DNA of 64,000 nt from PALSA-1003 sp963791945 (GTDB taxonomy: Bacteria > Pseudomonadota > Gammaproteobacteria > Burkholderiales > Casimicrobiaceae). Where the stretch lies: positions 1 to 64,000 of the forward strand of contig CAWBUD010000004.1 in NCBI GenBank assembly GCA_963791945.1, given 5' to 3'. Made by a program: the position numbers and the translations under genes. The notes under the pieces were generated by a model. That model made no database searches. It was not told the origin of the DNA and saw nothing but the letters and a program-made list of their open reading frames with translations. Of the stretch, positions 51,894-60,873 are shown piece after piece (the stretch's first letter is position 1; each line of letters opens with the position of its first letter).

Positions 51894-52832
51894 GTGACCG
51901 GCGCTTCGTTCGCCGCACATTCCCGGCGCGGCGCGTACGTCGCGCTCGTCGCGCTCACACTGATCTGGGGGATGAACTGGATCGTGATGAAGTACGGGCT
52001 CGTCTACGCGCATCCGGTCGTCTACAACATCGAGCGCACGGTGATCGCGATCGCAGTGCTGTTCGCGGTCATGCTTCGGGCGCGACGTCCGCTGAAGCCC
52101 GAGTCCTGGGTCGCCGTGATCGTGATTGGATTTTTTCAGACGACGATCAACTTCGGCTCCACCACCATGGCGCTGGCCGGCGGCGGCGCCGGCCGCACGT
52201 CCGTACTCGTATTCACGATGCCGTTCTGGACTCTGCTGCTTGCGTGGCCCGTGCTGCACGAGCGAGTGCGCGGCACGCAGTGGATCGCTGTGCTTCTCGC
52301 CCTGCTCGGGCTCGCGCTCGTGGTCGAGCCGTGGCACTGGGAAGGAGATCTCGAGCCCAAGCTCTGGGCGGCCTTGTCCGGCTTCGGCTGGGCCGCGGGG
52401 TCGGTGGCGACCAAGTATTTTCAGCGCCGGTACAGGCTCGACATGTTGAATCTCATCGCCTGGCAAATGGTAACCGGCATTCTTCCGATCTGCGTCCTCC
52501 CGCTCGTTCACCCGTTTCCAGCCACGGATTGGACCGGTGTCTACATCGCGGCCCTTTTCTACGCAGGCGTGGTGGCGACTGCGATCGGGTTCCTGCTCTG
52601 GACCATGATCCTGGCCTGGCTGCCGGCGGGCACGGCATCGCTCAACATGTTCGCGATTCCGCTGATCGCGCTCACGTCCTCGATGCTTGTCTTCGGCGAG
52701 CGGCTGACGATGGCGGAATGGCTGGGCATCGCATCGATCGGCGCCGGGCTCGTCATCGTATCGCTACGCGCCTGGATCGCGAGCCGACGCGGAGAGGGCG
52801 CGGTGGAAGCGCCCGCGATCGAAGGCGGATAA
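51894..52832 (+). CDS. EamA/DMT-family transporter
   Basis: A 312-residue membrane protein with ten predicted helices in two EamA repeats. The first opens VALTLIWGMNWIVMKYGLVY, the second LWAALSGFGWAAGSVATKYF. LVFGERLTMAEWLGIASIGAG is the usual end of the second repeat. It is probably a metabolite or amino-acid exporter; the substrate is unknown. GTG 51894, one base behind the hydrolase stop, gives a sensible start; no ATG fits. A possible promoter for the next gene lies after it. Confidence 0.87.
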   Translation: MTGASFAAHSRRGAYVALVALTLIWGMNWIVMKYGLVYAHPVVYNIERTVIAIAVLFAVMLRARRPLKPESWVAVIVIGFFQTTINFGSTTMALAGGGAGRTSVLVFTMPFWTLLLAWPVLHERVRGTQWIAVLLALLGLALVVEPWHWEGDLEPKLWAALSGFGWAAGSVATKYFQRRYRLDMLNLIAWQMVTGILPICVLPLVHPFPATDWTGVYIAALFYAGVVATAIGFLLWTMILAWLPAGTASLNMFAIPLIALTSSMLVFGERLTMAEWLGIASIGAGLVIVSLRAWIASRRGEGAVEAPAIEGG

Positions 52833-52864
52833 GAGCCGTCGCCGATCGCCGCGAATCCGACGGA

Positions 52865-52870
52865 TATAAT
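52865..52870 (+). promoter_or_regulatory. Perfect -10 hexamer before the ABC exporter genes
   Basis: TATAAT ends 18 bases before the GTG start of the adaptor gene. No good -35 is seen at 16-18 bases upstream. It is a plausible start of the exporter transcript with a short leader. Confidence 0.35.
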
Positions 52871-52888
52871 CGCTCGCTTTCCCGACTC

Positions 52889-54109
52889 GTGGTTTCGAGC
52901 GTGGCCGCCGACGATCTCTCCAAGCTCAGGATCGACCGCTCTCTGGCGCCGGTGCAGCGGCGCCGTCGCAAGTGGTGGTGGTTGGCGGCGCTCGCGGTCG
53001 TCGTGCTCGCGGGCGGTGCCTGGTTCGCGCTGCAGCCGCACGCGCTCGCGGTGCAGACCACGCCCGTCGTCACCACGTATGCGTCGCAGCAGTTCGTGGT
53101 GCTCAACGCGAGCGGCTACGTCGTCGCCCAGCGCAAGGCTGCGATCTCCTCCAAGGCATCGGGGCGCCTGGAGTGGCTGGGCGTAGCCGAGGGAACGCGG
53201 GTCAAGGCGGGGGAGGTTATCGCCCGTCTCGACGCGCGCGACGTCAGCGCGCAACTCGAAGCGGCGCGTGCCAACGTTCAGGTTGCCAAAGCCGCCCTCG
53301 CGCAGGCTCAAGCGGAGGATCGCGACGCCGGTGCGTCGCTCAAGCGCACGCAGGATCTCGTCAAGCAGAAGTTCGTCTCACAGTCGGCACTCGATCAGGC
53401 CAAGGCCCGGGCGGACCGCGCGGTGGCGGGTGTGGCGAGCGCGAGGGCGGCCGTGGCGGCGGCGGAAGCGACTGCTAAGAATGCTCAGGTCGCCGTGGAT
53501 TACACCCTTATCCGCGCTCCATTCGACGGCATCATCCTGTCCAAGAGCGCGAACGTCGGAGATCTCGTCACGCCGTTCTCTTCGGCGGCCGATTCCAAGG
53601 GGGCCGTTGTGACGATGGCCGACATGCGTACGCTCGAAGTCGAGGCCGACGTTTCCGAGTCGAGCCTCGCCAAGATCAGTGCCGGTCAGCCTGCGGAGGT
53701 CACGCTCGACGCGTTGCCCGACAGGCGCTTTCGCGGCGTAGTGTCGCGCATGGTGCCCACGGTCGATCGCGCCAAGGCGACCGTGATGACCAAGGTGCGC
53801 TTCGAGGCGATCGATCCGCGCATTCTGCCGGAAATGAGCGCTAAGGTGTCGTTCCTGTCGCAACCGGTGACCGCCGAGCAGCAGAAGCCGCTCACTGCCG
53901 TTCATCCCGACGCGCTTCTCGAGCGGGAGGGGAAAACCGTCGTGTTCGTCGTCCGGGACGGCAGGGCGGTCGCGGTTCCCGTGACGCAGGGCGCGAGAGT
54001 CGGCGACCTCATCGCAATCAGCGGCGAGGTGAAGACAGGCGAGAAGGCGGTGCTCAGGCCTCCTGCGGACCTCAATGGCGGTGTGCTGGTGAAACCGGCT
54101 GCGAAGTGA
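52889..54109 (+). CDS. Periplasmic adaptor (membrane fusion protein) of an ABC exporter
   Basis: A 406-residue MacA/HlyD-type adaptor. One N-terminal membrane anchor (WWWLAALAVVVLAGGAWFAL) is followed by a lipoyl half-motif (YVVAQRKAAISSKASGRLEW, then VKAGEVIARLD), a coiled hairpin rich in Ala/Gln (about 120-210), the second lipoyl half (YTLIRAPFDGIILS) and beta-barrel domains. It bridges an inner-membrane exporter to the outer membrane. GTG 52889 is the best start; GTG 52901 is also open. Its stop overlaps the ATPase start (GTGA). The permeases lie 2.2 kb on, beyond a FimV-like gene. Confidence 0.88.
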   Translation: MVSSVAADDLSKLRIDRSLAPVQRRRRKWWWLAALAVVVLAGGAWFALQPHALAVQTTPVVTTYASQQFVVLNASGYVVAQRKAAISSKASGRLEWLGVAEGTRVKAGEVIARLDARDVSAQLEAARANVQVAKAALAQAQAEDRDAGASLKRTQDLVKQKFVSQSALDQAKARADRAVAGVASARAAVAAAEATAKNAQVAVDYTLIRAPFDGIILSKSANVGDLVTPFSSAADSKGAVVTMADMRTLEVEADVSESSLAKISAGQPAEVTLDALPDRRFRGVVSRMVPTVDRAKATVMTKVRFEAIDPRILPEMSAKVSFLSQPVTAEQQKPLTAVHPDALLEREGKTVVFVVRDGRAVAVPVTQGARVGDLIAISGEVKTGEKAVLRPPADLNGGVLVKPAAK

Positions 54110-54807
54110 CGCATCTCGAACCGGAAGAGTCGGCGCGGCTCCTGGTCGAGATCCGTCACCTCACGAAGTATTACGCGCGAGGCGACCAGATCATTCCCGT
54201 GCTGGTCGATATCAACTTCGACGTTCACGTCGCCGATTACGTCGCGCTCATGGGGCCGTCCGGCTCCGGCAAGAGCACGCTGCTCAATCTCATCGCCGGG
54301 ATCGACAAGCCGAGCAGCGGCACGATCAAGGTGGGCGGCGTGGATATCGCTCGTCTGTCCGACGGCGACCTCGCCGCCTGGCGCGCGGCGCACGTCGGCT
54401 TCGTCTTCCAGTTCTACAACCTGATGCCGGTGTTGACCGCGTTCGAGAACATCGAGCTGCCCCTGCTGCTCACCTCGCTTTCACGCCGGGAGCGGCGGGA
54501 ACGGGTCGACGTGGCACTGTCGCTGGTCGACTTGAGCGATCGCGCCGGGCACTATCCCAACGAGCTCTCCGGCGGACAGCAGCAGCGCGTGGCGATCGCC
54601 CGCGCGCTCATCACCGATCCGACGCTGATTGTCGCCGACGAGCCCACGGGCGACCTGGACCGCGTGACCGGCGAGGAAATTCTCGGTCTGCTGGAGCGCC
54701 TCAACCACGAGCTCGACAAGACGATCCTCATCGTCACGCACGATCCCAAGGCAGCCGAGAAGGCGCACCGTATCGTGCGTCTCGAGAAGGGCGTGCTGGT
54801 GGCGTAG
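54106..54807 (+). CDS. ABC exporter ATP-binding protein (MacB/LolD-type)
   Basis: A 233-residue ATPase. The Walker A motif is GPSGSGKSTLL (about residues 49-59), the Q-loop is FVFQFYNLMPVLTAFENIEL, the signature is LSGGQQQRVAIARAL, the Walker B is LIVADEPTGDLD, and the switch His is in LIVTHDPKAAE. It powers the MacAB/LolCDE-like exporter whose permeases are at 56312 and 57474. GTG 54106 overlaps the adaptor stop. Its own stop codon, TAG, is the third to fifth base of the REP-like repeat that follows, so the repeat sets the C-terminus. Confidence 0.93.
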   Translation: MTHLEPEESARLLVEIRHLTKYYARGDQIIPVLVDINFDVHVADYVALMGPSGSGKSTLLNLIAGIDKPSSGTIKVGGVDIARLSDGDLAAWRAAHVGFVFQFYNLMPVLTAFENIELPLLLTSLSRRERRERVDVALSLVDLSDRAGHYPNELSGGQQQRVAIARALITDPTLIVADEPTGDLDRVTGEEILGLLERLNHELDKTILIVTHDPKAAEKAHRIVRLEKGVLVA

Positions 54808-54892
54808 CCCGGGGTGAGCGGCGCGAAGCCGGGACGTTGGATGAGGAGGTCGATTGCCCCGGGGTTCGCTGTCGCTCACCCCGCGCTGCCGA
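54802..54892. repeat. REP-like inverted repeat, copy 2
   Basis: The left arm, GCGTAGCCCGGGGTGAGCGG and GCGAAGCCGGGACG, and the right arm, CCCCGGGGTTCGCTGTCGCT and CACCCCG, match copy 1 at 39464. The TAG in the left arm is the stop codon of the ATPase gene. The right arm abuts the stop of the FimV-like gene at 54893. Confidence 0.75.
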
Positions 54893-56122
54893 TCATGCCG
54901 CAGCTTTATCGGGGCGCCGCGGCTGAGACAGAAGATCGTCCTCGAGCGATCGATTCATCGCCGCTTCGGGCGGCAGCGGAGGCACGAAAAGAAGTTCGCG
55001 CTCCGCTTCATCGATGGCGCGCAGGATGGCGTTGCCCTCTTCGCTCTCGACGGCGCTACGAGCCGCCGCCCAAGCTTCCCTGACCGCGCGCTCCTCCCGT
55101 CGGTCGGCCTCGGAAACGTCGTTGATCAGCGTATCGAGCGTCGACAGGTCGGGCGATGGCTTGCGACGCAACGAGTTCGCGGCGATGCCGGACTCCCGGA
55201 CCCGCAGCGATGCACCGTCCGGGCGCTGCCTGGTGGCGAGCTTGGGCATCGGCGTCGGGTTGCCCTGAGACAGCGTGACCGGCTGCGCCGACATGTCGGT
55301 GCGCGACCGCGGACCGGTGTGCTCGCCGCCGCGCGTCCAATCGGGCATTTCGGGCGAGACGCGTCTACGCGTCACGAACAGAACCCCGAGGGCGATCGCG
55401 CCCATGCCCAGCGGCGCGCCGAGGTACCACCCGAGATGGCCGGAATCGTCGGCAGCGACCGCGCCGTGGCGCTCGGGTTCCGGCAGCGACGCAGGCGGCA
55501 GCGAAGCCGCGGGCGCTCGTGCAGCGCGGAGGGCCGAAACGGACGGCTCGCGGCCCCTCGTCACGCCCGGACTCGCTGGCTCGTCGTTCGCAAGCTGCGC
55601 GGCGAGCTTCGGCCCGAGCGAGGCCTTGCCCGCAGCATGATCCGCCGCGATCGGCGTCGTCTCGAGCGGTTCCTGTCCGGGTTCGCGCGCGCTGTTCGTC
55701 GTCGCGATCGTCGTTGTTCGCGCGGCGCTCACGCCTCGCGGATCGAGCAAGAGGGCGTAGTTGCGCCGCAGCGTGCTGCCGCAGCCAGCCTCGATGGCGA
55801 ATCGGACGGCCGGGTCCGCGACCGCGTTCTGAGTCGTGACGATGAGCCTCGGGGTCGCCGCTGCGCGTTCAAGACTGACCTTCGCCGTCACTACCGGTGG
55901 CGCGCTGTCGGGGGCAGGCACGATCCGGAAGCACGCGGCTTCCAGCGGTTCGCCAGGCGAGGGCTGGACGGGGATGACCACGCGCAGGGGCGCGCCGGGA
56001 GCCGAGCGCACGACCGCCTCGCCCAGCAGCAGCGCATGGGCGGACGACGAAGCGATGACCGTCGCCATCAGCAGCGCGGCAGCGACAGCAATCAGCAGGC
56101 GGAACGGTGCATATGCGGACAC
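54893..56122 (-). CDS. FimV-like N-terminal domain protein
   Basis: A 409-residue exported protein. The signal peptide (VSAYAPFRLLIAVAAALLMA) ends before LLLGEAVVRSAPGAPLRVVIPV, the conserved opening of FimV/type IV pilus assembly N-terminal domains. A disordered Ala/Pro-rich stretch, a membrane segment (GHLGWYLGAPLGMGAIALGV, near residue 235) and a charged cytosolic tail follow. GTG 56122 with GAGAGAG upstream is preferred; a TTG at 56191 is possible. Full FimV is about 900 residues with LysM and TPR, so this is a short relative. It lies antiparallel between the ATPase and permease genes of one exporter. Confidence 0.7.
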   Translation of the reverse strand: MSAYAPFRLLIAVAAALLMATVIASSSAHALLLGEAVVRSAPGAPLRVVIPVQPSPGEPLEAACFRIVPAPDSAPPVVTAKVSLERAAATPRLIVTTQNAVADPAVRFAIEAGCGSTLRRNYALLLDPRGVSAARTTTIATTNSAREPGQEPLETTPIAADHAAGKASLGPKLAAQLANDEPASPGVTRGREPSVSALRAARAPAASLPPASLPEPERHGAVAADDSGHLGWYLGAPLGMGAIALGVLFVTRRRVSPEMPDWTRGGEHTGPRSRTDMSAQPVTLSQGNPTPMPKLATRQRPDGASLRVRESGIAANSLRRKPSPDLSTLDTLINDVSEADRREERAVREAWAAARSAVESEEGNAILRAIDEAERELLFVPPLPPEAAMNRSLEDDLLSQPRRPDKAAA

Positions 56123-56311
56123 GACAGCTCTCTCGATCGGTCTCCATGCGATCCGGGTCGTTTCCGGATGCTTTTGACGATTCCGAAGCAAGGTCCATGC
56201 CGTGGCGAAAAAGGGCGTCCGGGTCCGGCTGTCGACCCCTCGAACACGGCGTGGCCCCGGGGGACCAGGCGAGCCACGGTCATGGGGTAAGCTTCAGGAT
56301 TCCCTGCCGCC

Positions 56312-57469
56312 ATGGTCGTCCTTCGCCTGGTTCTCAAGAACGCCTTGCGGCACAAGCTGCGCACGGCGCTAACGGCCGTCGGCATTGTCGTCGCGATCAC
56401 TGCGTTCGGTCTGCTGCGCACCGTCATCGACGCATGGTACGCTGGCGCCAACGCGAGCTCCAGCGCGCGGCTCGTCACCCGCAACGCGGTATCGCTGGTG
56501 TTCTCACTGCCCCTAACCTACGCCCAGAAGATCCGCGCCATCGACGGCGTCACCGCGGTGTCGTGGGCGAACTGGTTCGGCGGCGTGTACGTGAGCGAGC
56601 GCAATTTCTTCGCGCAGTTCGCCGTCGATCCGGCGAGCTATCTCGAGATCTACCCCGAATTCGTGCTCACGCCCGAGGAAAAGCGGGCGTTTCTCGCCGA
56701 CCGGCAGGGTGCGATCGTGGGCCGCAAGCTCGCCGACCAGTACGGTTGGAAGGTCGGCGACCCGATCCCGCTGCGCGGCACGATCTTCCCGGGGACGTGG
56801 ACCTTCAACCTGCGCGGCATCTACGTCGGGGCGACCCGCACGACCGCGGAATCGCAGCTGCTCTTCCACTGGGAGTACCTGAACGAGACGCTGAAGAAAC
56901 GCTTTCCGCGGCGCGCCGACCAGACCGGCGTCTTCGTCGTCCAGCTCCGCGATCCCGACCAGGCGGCCGCGGTCTCGCAGGTCATCGACGAGACCTTCAG
57001 GAATTCGCTCGCCGAGACGCTCACCGAGACCGAGAATGCGTTCCAGCTCGGCTTCGTGTCGATGTCGGAAGCCATCCTGCTCGCGATCCAGGCGGTGTCG
57101 TTCGTCGTGATCGTGATCATCATGGCCGTGATGGCGAACACCATGGCAATGACCGCGCGCGAGCGCGGCGCCGAGTACGCGACGCTCAAGGCGCTCGGGT
57201 TCGGCGGAGGCTTCGTCTCGCTGCTGATACTCGGCGAGTCGCTGCTGATCGCGTTGACGGGCGGCGTCGCCGGCGTCGCGCTCACGTTCCCGGTGGCGAA
57301 CGGATTCCGGGAGGCGCTCGGCACCTTCTTTCCCATTTTCTACGTGAGCCGCGAAACGATCGCGATGCAGCTCGGCGCGGCGCTCGTGGTCGGCGCGGTG
57401 GCGGCGGCGTTTCCCGCTTGGCGCGCCTCGCGGCTCGCCGTCGTGGAAGGCTTGCGGGCGATCGGCTGA
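56312..57469 (+). CDS. ABC exporter permease (MacB/FtsX-type), first
   Basis: A 385-residue permease. The N-terminal helix begins LKNALRHKLRTALTAVGIVV. A periplasmic domain (about 50-270) contains DGVTAVSWANWFGGVYVSE. Three C-terminal helices form the FtsX core: VSFVVIVIIMAVMANTMAM, TARERGAEYATLKALGFGGG (coupling region) and LGAALVVGAVAAAFPAWRAS. Together with the second permease it would form a heterodimer fuelled by the ATPase at 54106. The genes are separated from that ATPase by the inverted FimV-like gene, so they need their own promoter or readthrough. Confidence 0.9.
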   Translation: MVVLRLVLKNALRHKLRTALTAVGIVVAITAFGLLRTVIDAWYAGANASSSARLVTRNAVSLVFSLPLTYAQKIRAIDGVTAVSWANWFGGVYVSERNFFAQFAVDPASYLEIYPEFVLTPEEKRAFLADRQGAIVGRKLADQYGWKVGDPIPLRGTIFPGTWTFNLRGIYVGATRTTAESQLLFHWEYLNETLKKRFPRRADQTGVFVVQLRDPDQAAAVSQVIDETFRNSLAETLTETENAFQLGFVSMSEAILLAIQAVSFVVIVIIMAVMANTMAMTARERGAEYATLKALGFGGGFVSLLILGESLLIALTGGVAGVALTFPVANGFREALGTFFPIFYVSRETIAMQLGAALVVGAVAAAFPAWRASRLAVVEGLRAIG

Positions 57470-57473
57470 CGTG

Positions 57474-58640
57474 ATGCGCATACCGTTCAGCTACATCGTT
57501 CGTAACCTGTTCGCGAGAAGGCTCACCACGGCCCTGACGGCCGGCGGCATGGCGCTCGTGGTGTACGTCTTCGCCACGGTGCTCATGCTCTCGGCCGGCT
57601 TGCGCGCGACGCTGGTCGCTACAGGTCAGGACGACAACGTGGTCGTGATCCGAAGCGGCTCGCAGACGGAAGTCCAGAGTGGCATCGACCGCGCTCAAGC
57701 GGGCGTCGTGGAAAGCCTGCCCGATATCGCCCTGGGTCAGGACGGAGTGCCGTTGATTTCGAAAGAGCCCGTCGTCCTGATCAACTTGCCGAAACGCGAC
57801 TCGGGCAAGCCGTCGAACATCGTGATCCGCGGCGTGACGCCGCAAGGACTCACGCTTCGCCCGCAGGTGCATCTCGTCGAAGGGCGCATGTTCCGGCCTG
57901 GCACCGCCGAAGTCATCGCGGGAGACTCGATCGCAAGCGGCTTTCGCGGCGCGGCGCTGGGCGAGACGCTGCGCTTCGCGTCCCGCGAATGGACCATCGT
58001 CGGCGTGTTCGAAGCGGGCCGCACCGGCTTCGATTCAGAGATCTGGGGCGATGCCGAGCAGATGCTCCAGGCGTTCCGGCGCACCGCTTTCTCCGCGCTC
58101 ATCTTCCGGCTCGCGGACAGCGACCGGTTCGAGGCGGTGAAGGTCGCCATCGAAACCGATCCGCGCCTGACGCTCGAAGCCAAGCGCGAGACGCGGTTCT
58201 ACGCCGACCAGTCGGAAGCGCTGGCCACCTTCATCAACTATCTCGGAACGACGATCTCGGTCATCTTTTCGATCGGTGCGATCATTGGCGCGATGATCAC
58301 CATGTACGCGAGCGTCGCGAGCCGCACCGCCGAGATCGGCACGCTCCGCGCGCTTGGCTTTTCGCGTCAGGCGATTCTGGTCGCGTTCCTCGTCGAAGCG
58401 CTGCTGCTGGGGCTGCTCGGCGGAATCGTCGGACTGACGGGCGCCGCGCTGATGCAGGCGCTGTCGATTTCGACCACCAACTTCCAGACCTTCGCCGAGG
58501 TCGCGTTCCGGTTCGTGCTGACGCCCGGCATCGCCATGGCTGCGCTCGCGTTCGCGCTGGCGATGGGTTTCGTCGGCGGATTCTTGCCGGCGGCCCGCGC
58601 CGCGCGCCTGAGGATCGTCGATGCGCTCAGGGCGGTGTGA
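57474..58640 (+). CDS. ABC exporter permease (MacB/FtsX-type), second
   Basis: A 388-residue permease with the same layout as its neighbour: IVRNLFARRLTTALTAGGMA as first helix, a large periplasmic domain with VVVIRSGSQTEVQSGIDRA, and the FtsX core TISVIFSIGAIIGAMITMYA, SRTAEIGTLRALGFSRQAIL and AFALAMGFVGGFLPAARAAR. ATG 57474 is four bases after the previous stop; a GTG at 57471 is also open. Hetero-pairing with the upstream permease is inferred from adjacency. The substrate could be a lipoprotein, peptide or drug. Confidence 0.9.
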   Translation: MRIPFSYIVRNLFARRLTTALTAGGMALVVYVFATVLMLSAGLRATLVATGQDDNVVVIRSGSQTEVQSGIDRAQAGVVESLPDIALGQDGVPLISKEPVVLINLPKRDSGKPSNIVIRGVTPQGLTLRPQVHLVEGRMFRPGTAEVIAGDSIASGFRGAALGETLRFASREWTIVGVFEAGRTGFDSEIWGDAEQMLQAFRRTAFSALIFRLADSDRFEAVKVAIETDPRLTLEAKRETRFYADQSEALATFINYLGTTISVIFSIGAIIGAMITMYASVASRTAEIGTLRALGFSRQAILVAFLVEALLLGLLGGIVGLTGAALMQALSISTTNFQTFAEVAFRFVLTPGIAMAALAFALAMGFVGGFLPAARAARLRIVDALRAV

Positions 58641-58676
58641 GCGCACCGCGGCGCAGCCGACAACCCCGCCACGCCG

Positions 58677-59558
58677 ATGGGACCGAGCGCACTGTTTGCC
58701 ATCGCCAGTCTGATCTGGGGATCGACCTGGCTGGCGATCACCCTCCAGCTGGGGACCGTCGCGCCCGAGGCGTCGGTCGTCTATCGCTTCGCGCTGGCCG
58801 CGGTGTTGCTGGCGGCCTGGTGCGTCGCCACCGGGCGGTCGCTGCGCTTTTCGCTCCCGCAGCACGCGTGGCTCGCGGCGCAGGGAACGTTCCTCTTCGG
58901 CCTCAACTACCTGGGCGTCTACTGGGCCGAACAGCATGTCGCCTCGGGATTGGTGGCGGTGCTGTTCTCGCTGATCGTCTTCTTCAATCTCATCGGCGCG
59001 CGCATCTTCTTCGCGGCGGCGATCAGCATCCGCACGTTCGCCGCCGCCACGCTCGGCGTCCTCGGCGTCGTCCTGATGTTCCGGCAGTCCTTGTCAGCGG
59101 GTGCGGCCGACGCATCGCTCGGGATCGGATTCGCGCTGGGTGCGACCGTTCTTGCATCGGCCGGCAACCTGATCGCGGTCCGCAACCAGCGGCGGGGCAT
59201 GCCGGTGCTGCCGAGCGTCGCGTGGGGGATGGCTTACGGCGCGCTCGTGATCGCGCTCGTGGCGGCAGTCGAGGGCACCCCCTGGAGCTTCGACAGCGGG
59301 CCGCGCTACGTTCTGTCGCTCGTGTATCTCGCGGTGTTCGGATCGGTGATCGCGTTCGGCGCGTACCTGACGCTTCTGGGAAGGATCGGGCCGGCGCGCG
59401 CCGGCTACGTCGGCGTCGCCGTGCCGATGGTGGCGCTCGCGATGTCGACGATTTTCGAAAGCTACGAGTGGACCCTGCCCGCGCTCGCGGGCGCCGGCCT
59501 GTGCGTCGCGGGCAACGCGCTCGTGCTGATGCGCGAGCGTTCAGCCAGGGCCGCTTGA
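58677..59558 (+). CDS. EamA/DMT-family transporter
   Basis: A 293-residue membrane protein of the RhaT/EamA type with about ten helices. The first repeat opens LFAIASLIWGSTWLAITLQL. GLNYLGVYWAEQHVASGLVA and the second-repeat VFGSVIAFGAYLTLLGRIGP, with GYVGVAVPMVALAMS, follow the family pattern. A metabolite exporter is likely. It starts 36 bases behind the second ABC permease and may be read from the same transcript. The substrate cannot be told. Confidence 0.88.
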   Translation: MGPSALFAIASLIWGSTWLAITLQLGTVAPEASVVYRFALAAVLLAAWCVATGRSLRFSLPQHAWLAAQGTFLFGLNYLGVYWAEQHVASGLVAVLFSLIVFFNLIGARIFFAAAISIRTFAAATLGVLGVVLMFRQSLSAGAADASLGIGFALGATVLASAGNLIAVRNQRRGMPVLPSVAWGMAYGALVIALVAAVEGTPWSFDSGPRYVLSLVYLAVFGSVIAFGAYLTLLGRIGPARAGYVGVAVPMVALAMSTIFESYEWTLPALAGAGLCVAGNALVLMRERSARAA

Positions 59559-59668
59559 ATCGAAGCCTCGCAATCCCCGTCAATTAACGCGCCGTTCGTC
59601 CGGACTGTAGGCGAACGGCGGGTCCTTCGGAGACAGGCCAGCGAGACGCCGGCCCCGGTCGGACGATC

Positions 59669-60652
59669 CTAGCGTGCGGACAGCGCGCCGTAGACGTCGT
59701 TCACGCGGCGTACCGACGCGATCCGGTGGTCGACGTCCGCCGTGAGACGCGGATATTCGCCCGGACCATACGTTCGGCAGCTGCCGCGAAAGCGCGTGTC
59801 GGTGCAGAACATCCAATAGCCTGACTCGATGCGCATCGAGGCCGCGCGGTCGCCGAAGTTCATCGTGTCGAGGTTGGGCGCCTCCCGGCCATCGATGACC
59901 AGTGCCCGTCCCACGAAGTCAGGGCGCTCATAGAGCACCACGCGGCCTTCCGCGGACGGCGTGGGCGTAACAATGCCGACGGGCGCAGGCGCGGCGGAGA
60001 CCAGCTCTGCCGAATCGATCCGGCCGTTGAGCGCGCCGAGGCTGTCGTAGCGACCGGGCGTGAAATCCGCACACTGCCCGCGGTAGTAGTCGCGCGTGCA
60101 AAGCCGCCAGGTGCCGCCATAGACGATCACCGCTGAAGCGCCGGCGTAAGACGGAATCAGATCGAGCTTGCCGTGCGTTTCGGTGATTTCGACGCCGGAG
60201 CCGGCAAATCCCGGCTGCTCGTACAAGACGATGCGCGGGCCGGCGGCCGTGACGACGGTGGGCGCGACGACGGGCGGCGCGGCGACGATCGGCGGCGACG
60301 ATACCGGTGGCGGCGCGGCCGAAACGCCGACGATCTCGCGCGCCGAGGCGACGCGATCGTTCAGCATGCCCTCGACCCGGTTGTACTGCCCGGGGCCGAG
60401 CCGCGTGCAGTTACCGCGATAGAACGGATCGGTACACACTTCCCACACGCCATCCTGAACGACCACGGACGAGGCACTGTCGTTGAAGCCGGTCTGCTCC
60501 AGATTGGGCGCCGCGCGGCTCAGCGTCAGGGTGTCTCCGCGAAAATCTCGATTCTGGTAGAGGGTGATCTCGCCCGCAAGGGCGCTCGTCGCAATCGCTG
60601 CGAGCGCGGCACCGACGAGGAAACGCCATCGCACGTTGATTTCGGGACGCAT
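59669..60652 (-). CDS. Secreted protein with three beta/gamma-crystallin domains
   Basis: A 327-residue exported protein. A signal peptide (RWRFLVGAALAAIATSALAG) precedes three crystallin-type units: ITLYQNRDFRGDTLTLSRAA (about 28-105), IVLYEQPGFAGSGVEITETH (about 143-220) and VVLYERPDFVGRALVIDGRE (about 240-315). Each has paired Greek-key halves with YRG-type turns (FYRGNC, YYRGQC, RFRGSC). Pro/Val-rich linkers separate them. Such domains often bind calcium; the D/N-xx-S/T-S sites (NDSASS, GDRAAS) are partly kept. The role is unknown, perhaps envelope structure or stress. It is a single gene. Confidence 0.88.
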   Translation of the reverse strand: MRPEINVRWRFLVGAALAAIATSALAGEITLYQNRDFRGDTLTLSRAAPNLEQTGFNDSASSVVVQDGVWEVCTDPFYRGNCTRLGPGQYNRVEGMLNDRVASAREIVGVSAAPPPVSSPPIVAAPPVVAPTVVTAAGPRIVLYEQPGFAGSGVEITETHGKLDLIPSYAGASAVIVYGGTWRLCTRDYYRGQCADFTPGRYDSLGALNGRIDSAELVSAAPAPVGIVTPTPSAEGRVVLYERPDFVGRALVIDGREAPNLDTMNFGDRAASMRIESGYWMFCTDTRFRGSCRTYGPGEYPRLTADVDHRIASVRRVNDVYGALSAR

Positions 60653-60873
60653 AGACTTTCTCCAAGCAAGGTCACCGGCAATCTGGCCGGCTGTTATTTT
60701 TGACGCATGGAGACCGCCGATGGTTTAGTCACGAATCGCGCGAGCGCGTCGTGAACGGGCGACAATTCGTGCAGCGGGCTATCTCTGACAGACTTCGTCC
60801 GACGCCGAAATACCGGGTCGGACCGGGCTAGACGCTCGCCCTGTTCCGCGACGGTACGTCGATGCGGAGCGGG

